Below are positions 52,123 through 61,508 of a stretch of 64,000 nucleotides of DNA, piece after piece. Every line of letters starts with the position of its first letter. Position 1 is the first letter of the stretch. The notes beneath the pieces were generated by a model that saw nothing but the letters and a program-made list of their open reading frames with translations, had not been told where the DNA came from and did no database searches. The position numbers were made by a program, and so were the translations under genes. The DNA comes from Paenibacillus woosongensis (GTDB lineage: Bacteria; Bacillota; Bacilli; Paenibacillales; Paenibacillaceae), in NCBI RefSeq assembly GCF_009725165.1, contig NZ_WNZW01000007.1, positions 62,001 to 126,000 of the forward strand, read 5' to 3'.

Positions 52123-53505
52123 TCACTGCTTCAAATCTAGCTTTTTCAACATATATTCCAGCACCGTCTCGCTTCTAGTAATGATTTGCGCTTCGGCCAT
52201 CATCCCCGTCTTGATGTAAGCATCCTCTCCTTTCTTGCTCTGGAGCGGCTTGTTCTGGATGTCGGCTTCGACAGCATAATAGCTGTATCCATCCTGCTGG
52301 TTCATGACCGCATCCCCGCTGATGGATCGCACCGTACCCTGCAGCATGCCGTAGTCATTGGAAGGAAGGGCAAAGAAACTATATTTGATCGTATCCCCTA
52401 CTTTGATGTTCGCCACGTCCTGGTTGGATATCGCCAGCTTCATCATGAATTCGGAATCGTTCTCCGGCAGAATCGTCAGCAATTCCGTTCCTGTTTGCAG
52501 TAAATCCCCCGCATTGATATCGGTTATCACATTGACGGTTCCATCGATCGGAGCGGTGATTACGTAATCCCTTAGCGCGAAATCCAGATTCTGCAGGCGT
52601 TCCTCCAGGCTCTTTACACGTTCCTGCTCGGCTTCTATGGATTCGGCCAATTGCAAATACAGAGCATCCGCTTCTCCCTGCAATTTGTTCAACAACTGGT
52701 CATTCTCATTTATGGCCGTAATCAGCGCCAGTTCAAAGCCGTTGGTATAATCGCTGGCCTGCAGCCGCACCTCCTCCAGCTTCTGCTTGGCCTCGCTTTC
52801 ATCCCCGTCTTGCCGGACCGCCATTTTAAAATGCTCGGATGCCGTTTGCTCCTGCAGCGCATACTGTTCTTTCTTGATTTGATAGTCTTGAAATTTGTAA
52901 TAATATTCCGTAGCGGGCGGCAATAGATTTGTACCTGCAGCGATGGACTGCTTCAACAGTTCCAGATGCTTTTGCTTCTCTTCAGTCTGCTCCAGCAATC
53001 CCATCAGCCGGATCAGTTCCACGCGAAATTTCTGCTTCATAGAATGGCCATCCAGCAAACTGCTAAGCCGTTCAGGCTGTCCAGCGGCTTCCGGATTTGC
53101 TGGCGTTTTCCCGGACAGGATCTGTGCTTTGAACTGTACCAGCTCCTCCAGCTGTTCCTTCGCTTTCTGCAAATCAAGCTCCGCAGCCAGCTTGTCCGCT
53201 TCTAGCTGATCCTTATGCAGCGTATACAATACATCTCCGGCCTTCACTTTCTGCCCGGCTGTGTAATGAACGCTCTCTACGTTGCCTGTCGCCTTGTTCT
53301 GGATCCGGCTTACCTTTTCATTCGGGCGCACGACGCCGCTTGCCTTGACCACGATGTCGATTTTGCTTATGGAGGCCCATATCAGCCCGACAACTAGAAT
53401 AAGAACCAGAAAACCGAGGAATATCGAGATAAACGGGCTCGTCCGCGCCTCCATGATCTCCCGGCTGTCGGTGATCTCTCCCATATCCCTAATGACTGCT
53501 CTCAT
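52123..53505 (-). CDS. HlyD family secretion protein (bacteriocin export accessory)
   Basis: 460 residues. A single membrane helix lies at about 26-48 (SPFISIFLGFLVLILVVGLIWAS). The barrel-sandwich half-motif IDIVVKASGVVRPNEKVSRIQNKATGNVESVHYTAGQKVKAGDVLY comes next, then a long coiled coil (about 95-310). The second lipoyl half follows with ITAPIDGTVNVITDINAGDLLQTGTELLTILP, and a C-terminal beta domain. This is the adaptor that pairs with C39-peptidase ABC exporters in Gram-positive peptide secretion. It lies 66 bp after the exporter gene and ends 20 bp before the precursor start. Confidence 0.88.
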   Translation of the reverse strand: MRAVIRDMGEITDSREIMEARTSPFISIFLGFLVLILVVGLIWASISKIDIVVKASGVVRPNEKVSRIQNKATGNVESVHYTAGQKVKAGDVLYTLHKDQLEADKLAAELDLQKAKEQLEELVQFKAQILSGKTPANPEAAGQPERLSSLLDGHSMKQKFRVELIRLMGLLEQTEEKQKHLELLKQSIAAGTNLLPPATEYYYKFQDYQIKKEQYALQEQTASEHFKMAVRQDGDESEAKQKLEEVRLQASDYTNGFELALITAINENDQLLNKLQGEADALYLQLAESIEAEQERVKSLEERLQNLDFALRDYVITAPIDGTVNVITDINAGDLLQTGTELLTILPENDSEFMMKLAISNQDVANIKVGDTIKYSFFALPSNDYGMLQGTVRSISGDAVMNQQDGYSYYAVEADIQNKPLQSKKGEDAYIKTGMMAEAQIITRSETVLEYMLKKLDLKQ

Positions 53506-53570
53506 ATTCGTCCTACCTACTTCCCTGGTGTGCTCATGATAGGCCGTTGTCCTTCCATCCGCCGTGGCAG

Positions 53571-55790
53571 CTATTTGCTGACCGTCTCCAGCATGCCTTG
53601 TCCCTGCGTGCCCTGTTCATTTATCCCTTCTGGAATCTGATCCTTCCACAGCTCGTAATATTTGCCCCCGCGGCCCATAAGCTCCGCATGCGTTCCGGCT
53701 TCGATAATTTCACCGTGATCCATGACAAAAATCCGGTTGCAGCGCATAATCGTGCTCAAGCGATGAGCGATGATGATTGTAGTCACATCCTGCAGATTAT
53801 GTATGGTCTCCGAAATCGCCTTCTCCGTCGTCGAATCCAAATTGCTCGTCGCTTCATCCATAATGAGGATATCCGGCTGCTTCAGGATCGCTCTTGCAAT
53901 CGCGAGACGCTGCTTCTGTCCGCCGGATAAGTTGGACGCATCCTCCTCCAGTACCGTGTTGTACCTTAAAGGCAGTTCGTTAATAAAATCATGAGCCTTG
54001 GCTATCTTCGCGGCCTCCACGACCCGCTCCAGCTCCGTCTCGTCATCGATCCCAAGGCAGAGATTATCGCGAATCGTACCGCTGAAGAAAAACGTATCCT
54101 GCGTAATATAAGCAATCCTCTCGCGCAGCGTATCTATGTTAATGTCCTTAATGTTGTTATCGTTAATGAGAATATCGCCCTTCTCGGGGGAATAGAAACG
54201 CATAAGCAGCTGAATCAGCGTCGTCTTGCCTGATCCGCTCTCGCCGACGAAAGCAATTTTCTCCCCGGGAGAGATCGTCAAATTCACGTTTTTCAAGACA
54301 AGCTGTCTTGTGCCATACCGGAAGTCCAGATTCTGGAGCTTGATCTGCCCTTTCAGCGATACCGGACTGATCTTCCGCTCTTCGTCCGTCTCCTTCTCCG
54401 GCGCAAGATCCAGAATCTCCCCGAGCCGGTCTGCGGCAACTACGGCCGTCTGGACCATCGGCTGAAGATTGATCAAATTCTGGATCGGTTCGAGGAAATA
54501 AGCGAGCAGCGCATTGAAGGTAATTAATTGGCCCATCGACAAATTGCCGCGAATAACCTGGTAGGCTCCTGCCCACAAAATGACGATTCCCCCGAGCGCC
54601 TGAACCAGTCCCTTTAATGATGCCTGCACATTATTGAAAAAACCGAAGCGGAACACGCTCCGCAGCAATACAACAAACTTCTTCTCCGTCTCAAAATTCG
54701 CTTTCTGCTCCGCATTGTACGCCTTAACTGTCTCGATCCCGTTGATCGATTCTACCAGGTAGGAGTTCAGTTGAGCGTTGTCCTCCATCTGCTTGCGATT
54801 CATCCGCTCAAACGGCTTATGGAACGCCCATACAAGCACGAGGTACAAGGGGATCATCGTCGAGGTTACCCCAAACAGAAACGGGCTCTGGGAGTATAAA
54901 ATGAACCCGCCGATCAGCGCCATGATGACGTCGATCATGATCGTCAAGGTTGCCCCCGATATCGCGTCTCTCACTTTGGAGGCGTCCATCAGCCTGGAGA
55001 TAATTTCTCCCGTCTTGCGGGTGCCGAAGAAATTCATCGGCAGCTTAAGCACATGCTGGTAGTAGCCGAGGATTAAGGAAATATCTAACTTCTGGCTCAA
55101 ATATAGCAGCAAATGATTGCGGAAAGCGCTTAACAATATTCTGAACAGGGTCAAAGCAATAACGCCGACGGAGACCATATGCAAGGTCTTGTCCAAACCG
55201 TGAGGCAAAATTTCATCCAACAAAAACTTAAAGTAGAATGCACCGAGAATTCCTAATATGGTATAGAGAATTGACGCCATGAATAGGCTAAAGATAAGCT
55301 TGCGTTGAGGAATTAAAAGACTGAAAAACCGGGGAAATAATCCTTTCGTCTCATCCCCCTTTTGAAAGGTAGGCGCCGGAACCATCAGAATAAGCACGCC
55401 TGTCCAAATCTTAAAGAATTCCTCGGGCGTATACTTTACAATTCCTTTTGCCGGATCGGCAATGATAAGTTCCTTCTTCGTAACTTTATGTATGACTACG
55501 TAGTGGAGTAATGTTTGATCAATTATGACGTGTGCGATGGCCGGTAAAGGAATTGGCTCAAAAATGGATTCCTGGGCTGCCTTCACCCCCTTGGCTGTGA
55601 ACCCAAGGCTCTCTGCGGCTTTAATGACACCGTAGACGTTCGTACCCCTCTTGTCCGTTCCGGCTGTCTCCCGTATCCGGGATATCGGAATCTTCAGCCC
55701 ATGCTGCTTAGAAATCGTGGCCAGACAAGCCGCACCGCAGTCTTTGATATCGAATTGCTTTATGCAGTGGTATTTGCCCAAAAATATCAT
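53571..55790 (-). CDS. C39 peptidase-containing ABC exporter (PCAT)
   Basis: 739 residues from the ATG at 55790 (frames from 55811 are possible; no site is ideal). The N-terminal C39 protease has Gln12 and catalytic Cys18 in QFDIKDCGAACLA, His in LLHYVVIHK near 95 and Asp in IIADPAKG near 110, so it should be active. Six membrane helices follow (about 160-440). The ATPase has GESGSGKTT, signature NLSGGQKQRLAIARA, Walker B ILIMDEATSNLD and an H-loop AHRLST. It cleaves double-glycine leaders while exporting the peptide. Two such peptides are encoded nearby. Confidence 0.92.
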   Translation of the reverse strand: MIFLGKYHCIKQFDIKDCGAACLATISKQHGLKIPISRIRETAGTDKRGTNVYGVIKAAESLGFTAKGVKAAQESIFEPIPLPAIAHVIIDQTLLHYVVIHKVTKKELIIADPAKGIVKYTPEEFFKIWTGVLILMVPAPTFQKGDETKGLFPRFFSLLIPQRKLIFSLFMASILYTILGILGAFYFKFLLDEILPHGLDKTLHMVSVGVIALTLFRILLSAFRNHLLLYLSQKLDISLILGYYQHVLKLPMNFFGTRKTGEIISRLMDASKVRDAISGATLTIMIDVIMALIGGFILYSQSPFLFGVTSTMIPLYLVLVWAFHKPFERMNRKQMEDNAQLNSYLVESINGIETVKAYNAEQKANFETEKKFVVLLRSVFRFGFFNNVQASLKGLVQALGGIVILWAGAYQVIRGNLSMGQLITFNALLAYFLEPIQNLINLQPMVQTAVVAADRLGEILDLAPEKETDEERKISPVSLKGQIKLQNLDFRYGTRQLVLKNVNLTISPGEKIAFVGESGSGKTTLIQLLMRFYSPEKGDILINDNNIKDINIDTLRERIAYITQDTFFFSGTIRDNLCLGIDDETELERVVEAAKIAKAHDFINELPLRYNTVLEEDASNLSGGQKQRLAIARAILKQPDILIMDEATSNLDSTTEKAISETIHNLQDVTTIIIAHRLSTIMRCNRIFVMDHGEIIEAGTHAELMGRGGKYYELWKDQIPEGINEQGTQGQGMLETVSK

Positions 55791-55838
55791 TTCAGATCGT
55801 CCCATCCGCAATTTAGTTGTGTACAGGCCGTTTCCTAG

Positions 55839-55888
55839 ATTATACCATTTATGGGCTATACCTTGTAAATATCCCTTTAGGGATATTT
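55839..55888 (-). promoter_or_regulatory. exporter promoter with 9-bp-arm palindrome
   Basis: AAATATCCC (55867-55875), TTTA, GGGATATTT (55880-55888) form a perfect palindrome. Minus strand TTTACA (55864-55869) and TATAAT (55839-55844), 19 bp apart, lie immediately downstream and share three bases with it. The long spacer suggests a weak promoter that needs an activator. The LuxR-type gene next to it is the obvious candidate. Confidence 0.6.
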
Positions 55889-55915
55889 TGAGGATAAATT
55901 TCCCAAATGCTCGTT

Positions 55916-56737
55916 TTAAGGATGAAATTTGATAATGAATTCTCCCTTGTCGCTGACATTGGTTTTTTTGTAGACATTTTTCAGCGTATTTTTCACGGTT
56001 CCTGGAGCAATATACAGCATTTTGGCGATTTGCCCTACCGAATGATTATGCATCCAGAGATAGCCGATTTCCTTCTCCCGTTTGGTCAATCCGCATTTAT
56101 CGAACGCAAGGTAAATCGCCTGCTTCCTCTGCTCTGGATCCGGCAGTCTCCCTACGACGCGGTCTATTAATTGCTGCAGCAGCGGTACGACGTATGTAAT
56201 ATCTTCGTTGACGGATAAAGACATGTCCAAATATCCTTTAATTTCACCGTTGATGCAGATAGGAGCGCAGATGCAGGACCAGCCCGCAAACAGCTTCAGG
56301 TGGTGCTCTTCCCCGCGAATAACGGCAATGCAGCCCGTTTCCATCGCGACAGACAGCGCATTGATCCCCGCGTGCTTTATATCAAACAAGCTGCCGACCC
56401 TGACATTATGCTCCTTTAGCGAAGCAACCACATGCTCCGGGCCGCTCAAGCTAAGCGTCGCACCCTCCGTATCCGTCAAAAAGAATATAAACGGCCGGAT
56501 CAAAAAACGGTGAAGCGCTTTCAGCTCTTCTTCAACCACGGAGATCAGCTCTTGGTGGGTATCTAACCTTTGAATGATTTCCTCTTCTGAAATACACTTT
56601 AATTGGTCCATGTAAACATGATGCCCGCTAAGTGCAAAGGAGCAGTTCCACTGCTGAATCGTTCTCTGGTTCACGTCCTTCAAATAGACCCACTGACCGT
56701 CAGGTAACGCCGTCTGATAACTAAAGACGCTTTTCAA
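55916..56737 (-). CDS. LuxR-type transcriptional regulator with GAF-like sensor domain
   Basis: 273 residues. The C-terminal LuxR helix-turn-helix is LTKREKEIGYLWMHNHSVGQIAKMLYIAPGTVKNTLKNVYKKTNVSDKGEFI (about 217-268). The N-terminal ~190 residues resemble the GAF/DhaR-type sensor (ISVVEEELKALHRFLIRPFIFFLTDTEGATLSL; GSLFDIKHAGINALSVAMETG; ICAPICINGEIKGYLDMSLS). It precedes the exporter gene on the same strand and borders the palindrome at 55867-55888. It is probably the cluster's regulator; the signal is unknown. Confidence 0.8.
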   Translation of the reverse strand: MKSVFSYQTALPDGQWVYLKDVNQRTIQQWNCSFALSGHHVYMDQLKCISEEEIIQRLDTHQELISVVEEELKALHRFLIRPFIFFLTDTEGATLSLSGPEHVVASLKEHNVRVGSLFDIKHAGINALSVAMETGCIAVIRGEEHHLKLFAGWSCICAPICINGEIKGYLDMSLSVNEDITYVVPLLQQLIDRVVGRLPDPEQRKQAIYLAFDKCGLTKREKEIGYLWMHNHSVGQIAKMLYIAPGTVKNTLKNVYKKTNVSDKGEFIIKFHP

Positions 56738-56874
56738 AATATCTCTCCTTTCCTACTTTTAAGAAATATTTTACCATAATATATTTAAAAAATAACCTTT
56801 TAACTATATTGGTAATTTAAGTTTTGTAAATATTTAGTGCTTTTAAGGGTTGCTGTATAAGCATAATACCCAGG

Positions 56875-56900
56875 AAAAAAAACGCCTCACGGCGTTTTTT
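56875..56900. terminator. bidirectional intrinsic terminator
   Basis: AACGCC-TCAC-GGCGTT stem with A8 to the left and T6 to the right. It ends the pectin-type locus on the minus strand at the ASRT-like gene. Confidence 0.8.
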
Positions 56901-56938
56901 AGCAAGCTTAATTTAGATGAAAATTTAAGCAGGCACGG

Positions 56939-57316
56939 TTAATTTTCAATAGGATAGGCCATAACGCTCATCAGTGCCAGCTCCGGCTGGGTCGTATCGA
57001 GCCGGCTGTATTGAATGATGACGGGAACATCACTTTCTACCGTTAGCGCATAAGGCACTCCGGCAGGGATTCGTTCTCCGCCGCTCTCCAGGGAGGATGT
57101 GCGAATATGCTTCGTGCGGCGGCCTTCAACAATAGCCTCAATGCCCTCCAGCGGCTCGCGGTCTTCATAATAGACGGTAATGACAAGCCTTGCCGGCGTC
57201 TCCCCGCAATTCAGCACGCAGATGCTTTCGTGGCTGACGAGTTCTCCCCGGCTATCCGGCGGAATATATCCGTCGGGAATGACCCAGAAACGGTGTCCTT
57301 TTGCTTGAACTCCCAT
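56939..57316 (-). CDS. sensory rhodopsin transducer-like (ASRT family) protein
   Basis: 125 residues. The sequence RFWVIPDGYIPPDSRGELVSHESICVLNCGETPARLVITVYYEDREPLEG, then IRTSSLESGGERIPAGVPYALTVESDVPVIIQYSRLDTTQPELALMSVM, matches the soluble beta-sandwich family named after the Anabaena sensory rhodopsin transducer. No rhodopsin gene is near. In Bacillota and other bacteria this family often accompanies carbohydrate genes, and a sugar-related role is likely. It is the last gene of the rhamnogalacturonan set, 21 bp after the GH105 gene. Confidence 0.8.
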   Translation of the reverse strand: MGVQAKGHRFWVIPDGYIPPDSRGELVSHESICVLNCGETPARLVITVYYEDREPLEGIEAIVEGRRTKHIRTSSLESGGERIPAGVPYALTVESDVPVIIQYSRLDTTQPELALMSVMAYPIEN

Positions 57317-57337
57317 ATTGACAGTTCTCCCTTCTTG

Positions 57338-58372
57338 TTAATTGTACGGATCTTCCTTGGAGCGCAGCAGCTGTGCCAGGAACGCCAGGGCTAGCCCCTG
57401 TCCCCAGCCTTGGATCCGTTTGCAAGGCACTTCCTTGTACCCCTCTACATTATTCATGACCGCCGTACCGGCCGAAACGTCCGTCACCGTGCCGTCGTCC
57501 TTGATCCGGGACAGAATGCCTTCGATCGATTTTTGCGTATACTTGTTGTACAATCTTCCCCGCATCAGCAGCGCCGTAGCGATCCCAGCCGATCCGGAGG
57601 TTTCCAGGTAAGAGGTCTCGACATCCAGCACCGTATGCCACAGCCCTTCGGGCGATTGCAGCCTGACGAGCGCACTTAGCTGATCCCGCAAAGATCCGTC
57701 GATGATCATATAGGATGGGTGCTGAACCTCAACGTACTGCAGCGCCTTCGACATCGTGAGCGCCGCCCAGCTGTTGCCGCGGGCCCAGTAGATACCGGAC
57801 ATATGGTTCTGGTTCAAATGATCCCAGCCATGATAGTAAAGATTCGTATCCGGATCCTGCAGAAACTCCTCATGTCCGTGATACTGCTTCAGGCCGTCCT
57901 CGAAATATTCCTTGTTTCCGAGCAGATGCCCGATGCGCAGCAGAAAATAACCCGCCATAAACATCGTATCCACCCAGGCCTGCTGGGGAAATACGTCATT
58001 CACCGAATTCACCGTATGCTGAAAAATACCATCCGCGAACCGTTCCGCTTTATTTTTCAAAAATTCCGCCATTTCGACAGCCGTGTTCAAATATTTCTCG
58101 TCCTGGTAGACCCGATATAGCGTCAGCAGACAGTGGCCGATTGACACGCCGTTTACGGAAAGCTTCGGCAGGCCGTCCTCCATATGCTCGTCGACCCAGG
58201 CTTTCAGTTGGGTCAAATATTCCTCATTTCCCGTGGCCTCGTACGCTTCGCAGACCCCGTAATATGCTACGCCGCCCGGCCAGTCCCAGTTGAAATCCAT
58301 ATTAAACGTACGTTCGACGACCCGGTCGATCGTCTGCTTCACCTTCGCCTCATCATAAACCAATGCTGGCAT
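57338..58372 (-). CDS. glycoside hydrolase family 88/105 (unsaturated rhamnogalacturonyl hydrolase, YteR-like)
   Basis: 344 residues if it starts at the ATG at 58372, preceded by GGGGAGGAGAG. An ATG at 58408 with GGGAGGAAC is the alternative and adds 12 residues. The (alpha/alpha)6 barrel pattern shows in WPGGVAYYGVCEAYEATGNEEYL, VNDVFPQQAWVDTMFMAGYFLLRIG (the Asp of WVDT is the expected catalytic residue), GIYWARGNSWAALTMSKAL and GIATALLMRGRL. No signal peptide, so cytoplasmic. It removes the unsaturated uronic acid from imported rhamnogalacturonan or related disaccharides. Confidence 0.88.
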   Translation of the reverse strand: MPALVYDEAKVKQTIDRVVERTFNMDFNWDWPGGVAYYGVCEAYEATGNEEYLTQLKAWVDEHMEDGLPKLSVNGVSIGHCLLTLYRVYQDEKYLNTAVEMAEFLKNKAERFADGIFQHTVNSVNDVFPQQAWVDTMFMAGYFLLRIGHLLGNKEYFEDGLKQYHGHEEFLQDPDTNLYYHGWDHLNQNHMSGIYWARGNSWAALTMSKALQYVEVQHPSYMIIDGSLRDQLSALVRLQSPEGLWHTVLDVETSYLETSGSAGIATALLMRGRLYNKYTQKSIEGILSRIKDDGTVTDVSAGTAVMNNVEGYKEVPCKRIQGWGQGLALAFLAQLLRSKEDPYN

Positions 58373-58424
58373 GTCTAGCTCTCCTCCCCTTAATGGCTCT
58401 GTGATCATTTGTTCCTCCCATACG

Positions 58425-59594
58425 TTACCTGAGATACATGAATAAAGGCTGCAGCTGCAAATTGCGAATTTCGTCGGCAATTAACCGGGCGATCGCTTCT
58501 CCCCCCTGCTCCTGGAAATGCGTATTGTCCTGTGCGCCCGCAGGGAAGTTCATATATTCGCCCGGGTACACCCACATGAACAGGTCTTTGCAGCCCTCTG
58601 GCCCGGCAGCCTCGAACAATCGCTTGCTTCGGGCAGCAAGATCAATAAGCGGCGTATCCGTCTCTGCGGCCAGCTCCTGCATGGCCGTGATATAATCTCC
58701 GTGCGTATCAGAGAGCGTTCCGTCCGGGTTGAAATACCGGCGATGCACCGGCGTCACCAGCACCGGGTGGGCCCGCTTCTCCCGAGCTACTTCGATATAA
58801 CGCAGCAGATGCTGCTTATATGTCGTAAACGGGTCCGTCCCCCGGGGATCGGGCTTCTCGTCGTTATGGCCGAACTGGAGCAGCAGGAAATCGCCAGGTT
58901 TGATCAGCTGCAGAATCGCCTCCAGGCGCCCTTCTTCGATGAAGCTCCGGGAGCTGCGCCCGGACTGGGCATGATTATCCACACAGACATCGTGCTTAAA
59001 CAAGGCGGGCAGCAACTGCCCCCACCCCGCGTAGGGATATCCGTCCTCCGGCTGATCCGTCACGGTGGAATCGCCCGCAAGGAATAGAGTCAGCGTACTT
59101 GGCGCGGGCTGAAGCTCCAGCATATTCAGGCGAGGCGCCTGCCCTGACACTTGCAGACGGAAGCGGCCGCCCCGCACAGGAACGGCGAATTTCTCCTCGA
59201 TAAACTGCCCGGCTGCTGAGCGGATCGGCGGCAGCACCCGCTTGCTGCCGGCGACCTTCAGCAGAGTATGCGTTTCCGCCAAAGCGTCTCCTGCCAGAAT
59301 ACTCACCACATATACGCCGTCCGGCACATTTGCTGTAAACGTAGCTCCCATCGGAATGCAGAAGCGATGATACAGCATGGCCCTAGCATCGCCGGAAACG
59401 GCAGCAGCCGCGGCCAATCTATCCCGGGCATACACACCGCTTATGTCTTCGAATCCATACCCGGCCGCAGAGTCATACACACTTTCCGCGGTCACGCCGG
59501 TATAGCCTTCCGCCGGCTGCCCTGGCCCAAAGTCGAATTTCCACGATATTTTCTCCAGCCCAGGCGCCGCGGCTCCCTTCGTCTCATCTTTCAT
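58425..59594 (-). CDS. rhamnogalacturonan acetylesterase (SGNH hydrolase, CE12-like)
   Basis: 389 residues. The first ~165 residues form a beta domain (WKFDFGPGQPAEGYTGVTAESVYD...) often seen as a galactose-binding-like module in this family. The SGNH catalytic part follows with FLAGDSTVTDQ (nucleophile Ser), AQSGRSSRSF, LQFGHNDEKPD (Gly/Asn oxyanion) and AGAQDNTHFQEQGG (catalytic Asp and His). No signal peptide, so it deacetylates imported oligosaccharides inside the cell, like Bacillus YesT. It lies between permease and GH105 genes. Confidence 0.88.
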   Translation of the reverse strand: MKDETKGAAAPGLEKISWKFDFGPGQPAEGYTGVTAESVYDSAAGYGFEDISGVYARDRLAAAAAVSGDARAMLYHRFCIPMGATFTANVPDGVYVVSILAGDALAETHTLLKVAGSKRVLPPIRSAAGQFIEEKFAVPVRGGRFRLQVSGQAPRLNMLELQPAPSTLTLFLAGDSTVTDQPEDGYPYAGWGQLLPALFKHDVCVDNHAQSGRSSRSFIEEGRLEAILQLIKPGDFLLLQFGHNDEKPDPRGTDPFTTYKQHLLRYIEVAREKRAHPVLVTPVHRRYFNPDGTLSDTHGDYITAMQELAAETDTPLIDLAARSKRLFEAAGPEGCKDLFMWVYPGEYMNFPAGAQDNTHFQEQGGEAIARLIADEIRNLQLQPLFMYLR

Positions 59595-59644
59595 ACAATT
59601 CCCCCTCCCCCCGATGGTCTACTATGGCTAACCGTCAACATCTG

Positions 59645-60484
59645 CTACCCTTTCAATCCGCTGCTGCTAATTCCTTCTACAATTTGTTTCTGGAACATAA
59701 AAAATACAACGACGACCGGAATCAGGCTGACGATGGACATCGCGAACATCGCTCCCCAGTTGGACCCGGACTCACTGTCCAGGAACATCTTCAGCCCCAT
59801 CGACACGGTATATTTCTGCGGCGAATTCAAATACAGTACCGGGCCGATCAGATCTTCCCACCGCCAATAGAAGGAGAAAATTGCCGCCGTAGCGAGCGCT
59901 GGTTTAATGAGCGGCAGAATGATGCGGTAGAAGAGCCGGAATTTGTCGCAGCCGTCGATTGTTGCCGCCTCATCGAGCTCGATCGGAATGGAGCGGATGA
60001 ATTGGATCATCAGGAAAATGAAGAACGGCGCCCCGAAGTAATTCGGGATGACAATCGGCTTCATGCTGTTCAGCCATCCGAGCTTCGAGAAAATAATATA
60101 TTGCGGCACGAGCACCACGTCATGGGGCAGCATCAGCGTCACCATCATTAGTGCAAACCACAGATTGCGCCCTCTAAAATCAAGCCGGCCGAAGCCGAAG
60201 GCGACCAGCGCCGAGGAAATGACGACGCCGATGGTAGCCAGCACCACGATGATGAGCGAATTGACGATAAACTGGGCGAAAGGCTGTCCTCCGACACCGG
60301 CCCAGCCTGCGGCATAGTTCCCAAAATCCCAGGACTGCGGGATCAGCTGCGAGGCCGTGGCAAAAATCGTCCGGCTCTCCTTGAAGGAGCTCATGAACAG
60401 CCAGATAATCGGGTACAGCATAAGAATGGCAATTGCCCCGACAAAAAGATGGTAGACCGGCCATTTCCATTTGCCTGCAACCAT
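59645..60484 (-). CDS. carbohydrate ABC transporter permease (MalG/YesQ-type)
   Basis: 279 residues, six membrane helices. The EAA loop is [25 protein letters not shown] and the family ending is [18 protein letters not shown]. Its start lies only 2 bp beyond the stop of the preceding permease. With that permease and the binding protein it forms an importer like YesOPQ for rhamnogalacturonan fragments; the specificity is inferred from neighbours. Confidence 0.9.
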   Translation of the reverse strand: MVAGKWKWPVYHLFVGAIAILMLYPIIWLFMSSFKESRTIFATASQLIPQSWDFGNYAAGWAGVGGQPFAQFIVNSLIIVVLATIGVVISSALVAFGFGRLDFRGRNLWFALMMVTLMLPHDVVLVPQYIIFSKLGWLNSMKPIVIPNYFGAPFFIFLMIQFIRSIPIELDEAATIDGCDKFRLFYRIILPLIKPALATAAIFSFYWRWEDLIGPVLYLNSPQKYTVSMGLKMFLDSESGSNWGAMFAMSIVSLIPVVVVFFMFQKQIVEGISSSGLKG

Positions 60485-60486
60485 GA

Positions 60487-61386
60487 TTAACGGCCTCCTT
60501 TCGATTCATAGAACACCCACAATTTCGATGTCTTGAACAGAATCGCCGTCATGATGCCGACCATGATAAGCATGACCCAAGCCATCGCCGCGGCGTAGCC
60601 CATATTGTTAAACATGAAGGCCTGCCGGAACAAATACAGGGAGTACAGCAAGGTTCCGTCCATCGGCGTTCCTTCCCCTTTGGAAATAATATAAGCCGGA
60701 ACAAAGGTCATAAATGCGCTGATCGTCTGCATGATCAGGTTGAATAGAATAATCGGGCTCAGCAGCGGCAGCGTAATCTTGAAAAATTTGCGGGGAGCGG
60801 TTGCTCCATCAATGCTTGCCGCCTCGTACATCTCTGGGGAAATATTCTTCAGACCAGCCAGGAAGATCAGCATGGACGATCCGAATTGCCATACCGATAA
60901 TGCAATCAGCGTGCCAAGCGCGGCATTGGGGTCGCCGTACCAAGCGACCGGCGGAATGCCGAGAAACAGGAGCAGGCTGTTTACAATGCCCTGTTCGTTA
61001 AAAATGTTGCGCCACATAATCGATACAGCGACGCTTCCGCCGATGATGGATGGCAAATAATACACGGTCCGGTAGAAGCCGACCATGCGCGACTTCGTAT
61101 TGAGCAGCATGGCCACGAACAAGGCGAACATCAGCCGCAGCGGCACGCCGGCAAATACATATATAAAAGTAACTCTGACCGAGTTCCAATATTTCTGATC
61201 CTGGGTAAACATTTTTTTGAAATTGAAGGATCCGACCCACTGCGGGTCGTTAAATAAATTGTAGTTCGTAAATGACAAATACAATGAGATCAAAATCGGA
61301 ATAAACGTAAAGACCAAGAAACCGATCACAAAGGGACTAATAAAAGCATATCCGGTCAAATTGGCTCTGAGTGACTGTTTCCGCAA
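60487..61386 (-). CDS. sugar ABC transporter permease (MalF/YesP-type)
   Basis: 299 residues if translated from the TTG at 61386, preceded by CAGGAGG. This gives an N-terminus [19 protein letters not shown], normal for the family; an open frame continues to 61488 without a better site. Six membrane helices, EAA loop [26 protein letters not shown]. Second gene of the importer set. Confidence 0.88.
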   Translation of the reverse strand: MRKQSLRANLTGYAFISPFVIGFLVFTFIPILISLYLSFTNYNLFNDPQWVGSFNFKKMFTQDQKYWNSVRVTFIYVFAGVPLRLMFALFVAMLLNTKSRMVGFYRTVYYLPSIIGGSVAVSIMWRNIFNEQGIVNSLLLFLGIPPVAWYGDPNAALGTLIALSVWQFGSSMLIFLAGLKNISPEMYEAASIDGATAPRKFFKITLPLLSPIILFNLIMQTISAFMTFVPAYIISKGEGTPMDGTLLYSLYLFRQAFMFNNMGYAAAMAWVMLIMVGIMTAILFKTSKLWVFYESKGGR

Positions 61387-61508
61387 GGCATCTGCACCTC
61401 CTGGCAGTATGGTGAACATGAAATCCACCTGAGCAGCGGCAGTAAACGGCATTCCTCGTCCCAAAAGCTGATTTGCCGCCACGCTCAAGTGGTTAGGACA
61501 GCCTAAGC

